Source: an uncultured Bacillota bacterium
GTDB taxonomy: Bacteria; Bacillota; Clostridia; Caldicoprobacterales; UBA3941
DNA length: 7,110 nucleotides
Direction of reading: 5' to 3'
NCBI GenBank assembly: GCA_937960725.1
Contig: CALGOY010000185.1
Coordinates: forward strand, 1-7,110
Below, one piece after another: positions 6,923 through 7,110 of this stretch (position 1 is the first letter of the stretch; every line of letters starts with the position of its first letter). The translations under genes and the position numbers were made by a program. Under the pieces are notes generated by a model. The model had not been told where the DNA came from. It was given only the letters and a program-made list of their open reading frames with translations, and did not search any database.

Positions 6923-6951
6923 GGGCTCACATAATAGTGAGCCCTTTTGTT
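6923..6951 (+). terminator. Rho-independent terminator after mltG
   Basis: GGGCTCAC (6923-6930) and GTGAGCCC (6937-6944) form a perfect 8-pair stem with a 6-base loop, followed by TTTTGTT. It starts 12 bases after the mltG stop. The short, interrupted T-run may allow some read-through to the next gene. Confidence 0.88.
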
Positions 6952-6978
6952 AGGAATAATAATTATTAGCTATTAGGT

Positions 6979-6984
6979 AGGTGG
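6979..6984 (+). promoter_or_regulatory. Ribosome binding site for the TTG start at 6990
   Basis: AGGTGG lies 5 bases before TTG at 6990. No in-frame ATG occurs until codon 25, so this site is the main support for the TTG start. Confidence 0.65.
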
Positions 6985-6989
6985 AAAGT

Positions 6990-7110
6990 TTGAACACAAT
7001 AGACAATGAAAGCATAGAAAGCTACCTAAAACTTTTGAATTCATATTCTAATGACGAATTTATGACAAAAGTTCGAAGCAGAGCTAAAGAAATGGGGTTA
7101 CCTATTATAC
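6990..7110 (+). CDS. trmR: O-methyltransferase, TrmR/YrrM family, N-terminal part (runs off the window)
   Basis: The first 40 codons are visible, with no stop before the window edge. The segment IESYLKLL, then an acidic stretch, then VRSRAKEMGLPII matches the N-terminal helical region of class I SAM-dependent O-methyltransferases such as Bacillus YrrM (TrmR), where a similar 'A-E-x-x-x-P-I' stretch precedes the SAM-binding domain. TrmR methylates 5-hydroxyuridine at tRNA position 34 to 5-methoxyuridine. The SAM-binding motifs lie beyond the window, so the assignment rests on this short match and on the position directly after mltG, as in Bacillus yrrL-yrrM. The start is TTG with AGGTGG upstream. 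The mltG terminator precedes it; a separate promoter is not obvious in 6949-6978. Confidence 0.7.
   Translation, partial: MNTIDNESIESYLKLLNSYSNDEFMTKVRSRAKEMGLPII

Overview
The window reads as a housekeeping segment of a low-GC, Gram-positive Clostridia or Tissierellia-type chromosome. CodY is restricted to Firmicutes. The DNA is AT-rich, Shine-Dalgarno sequences are strong, GTG and TTG starts are used, and terminators are classic hairpin plus T-run. The order RNase J, MltG, O-methyltransferase fits this group. All genes lie on the + strand. I see no mobile element, CRISPR array, rRNA or tRNA.

Layout: (1) the last codons of an unidentified upstream gene (3-59), whose stop codon touches the start of codY. 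(2) codY (60-842), the branched-chain-amino-acid-responsive global regulator, followed 29 bases later by a Fur-type metalloregulator (872-1309) and a strong terminator. (3) A stand-alone gene (1452-3881) with its own terminator. It encodes an 809-residue fusion of a sugar-1-phosphate nucleotidyltransferase, a left-handed beta-helix and a phosphohexomutase-like domain that appears to have lost its catalytic motifs. (4) A promoter with a perfect -10 box driving an RNase J gene (4022-5695). (5) mltG (5772-6911), with a near-consensus promoter in the short gap before it and a terminator after it. (6) The first 40 codons of a TrmR/YrrM-like O-methyltransferase (6990 to the window end).

The genes fall into nutrient and metal sensing (CodY, Fur), surface polysaccharide or nucleotide-sugar supply (the fusion protein), RNA decay and processing (RNase J), cell-wall strand termination (MltG) and tRNA modification (O-methyltransferase). 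Most is ordinary. Two things merit a second look. The fusion protein's mutase-like domain is degenerate at all four signature motifs. In the rnj-mltG gap, a CU-rich segment can pair with the mltG ribosome binding site, but only on transcripts that read through from upstream; transcripts from the local promoter would lack it. I found no convincing sign of a wholly new multi-gene system.
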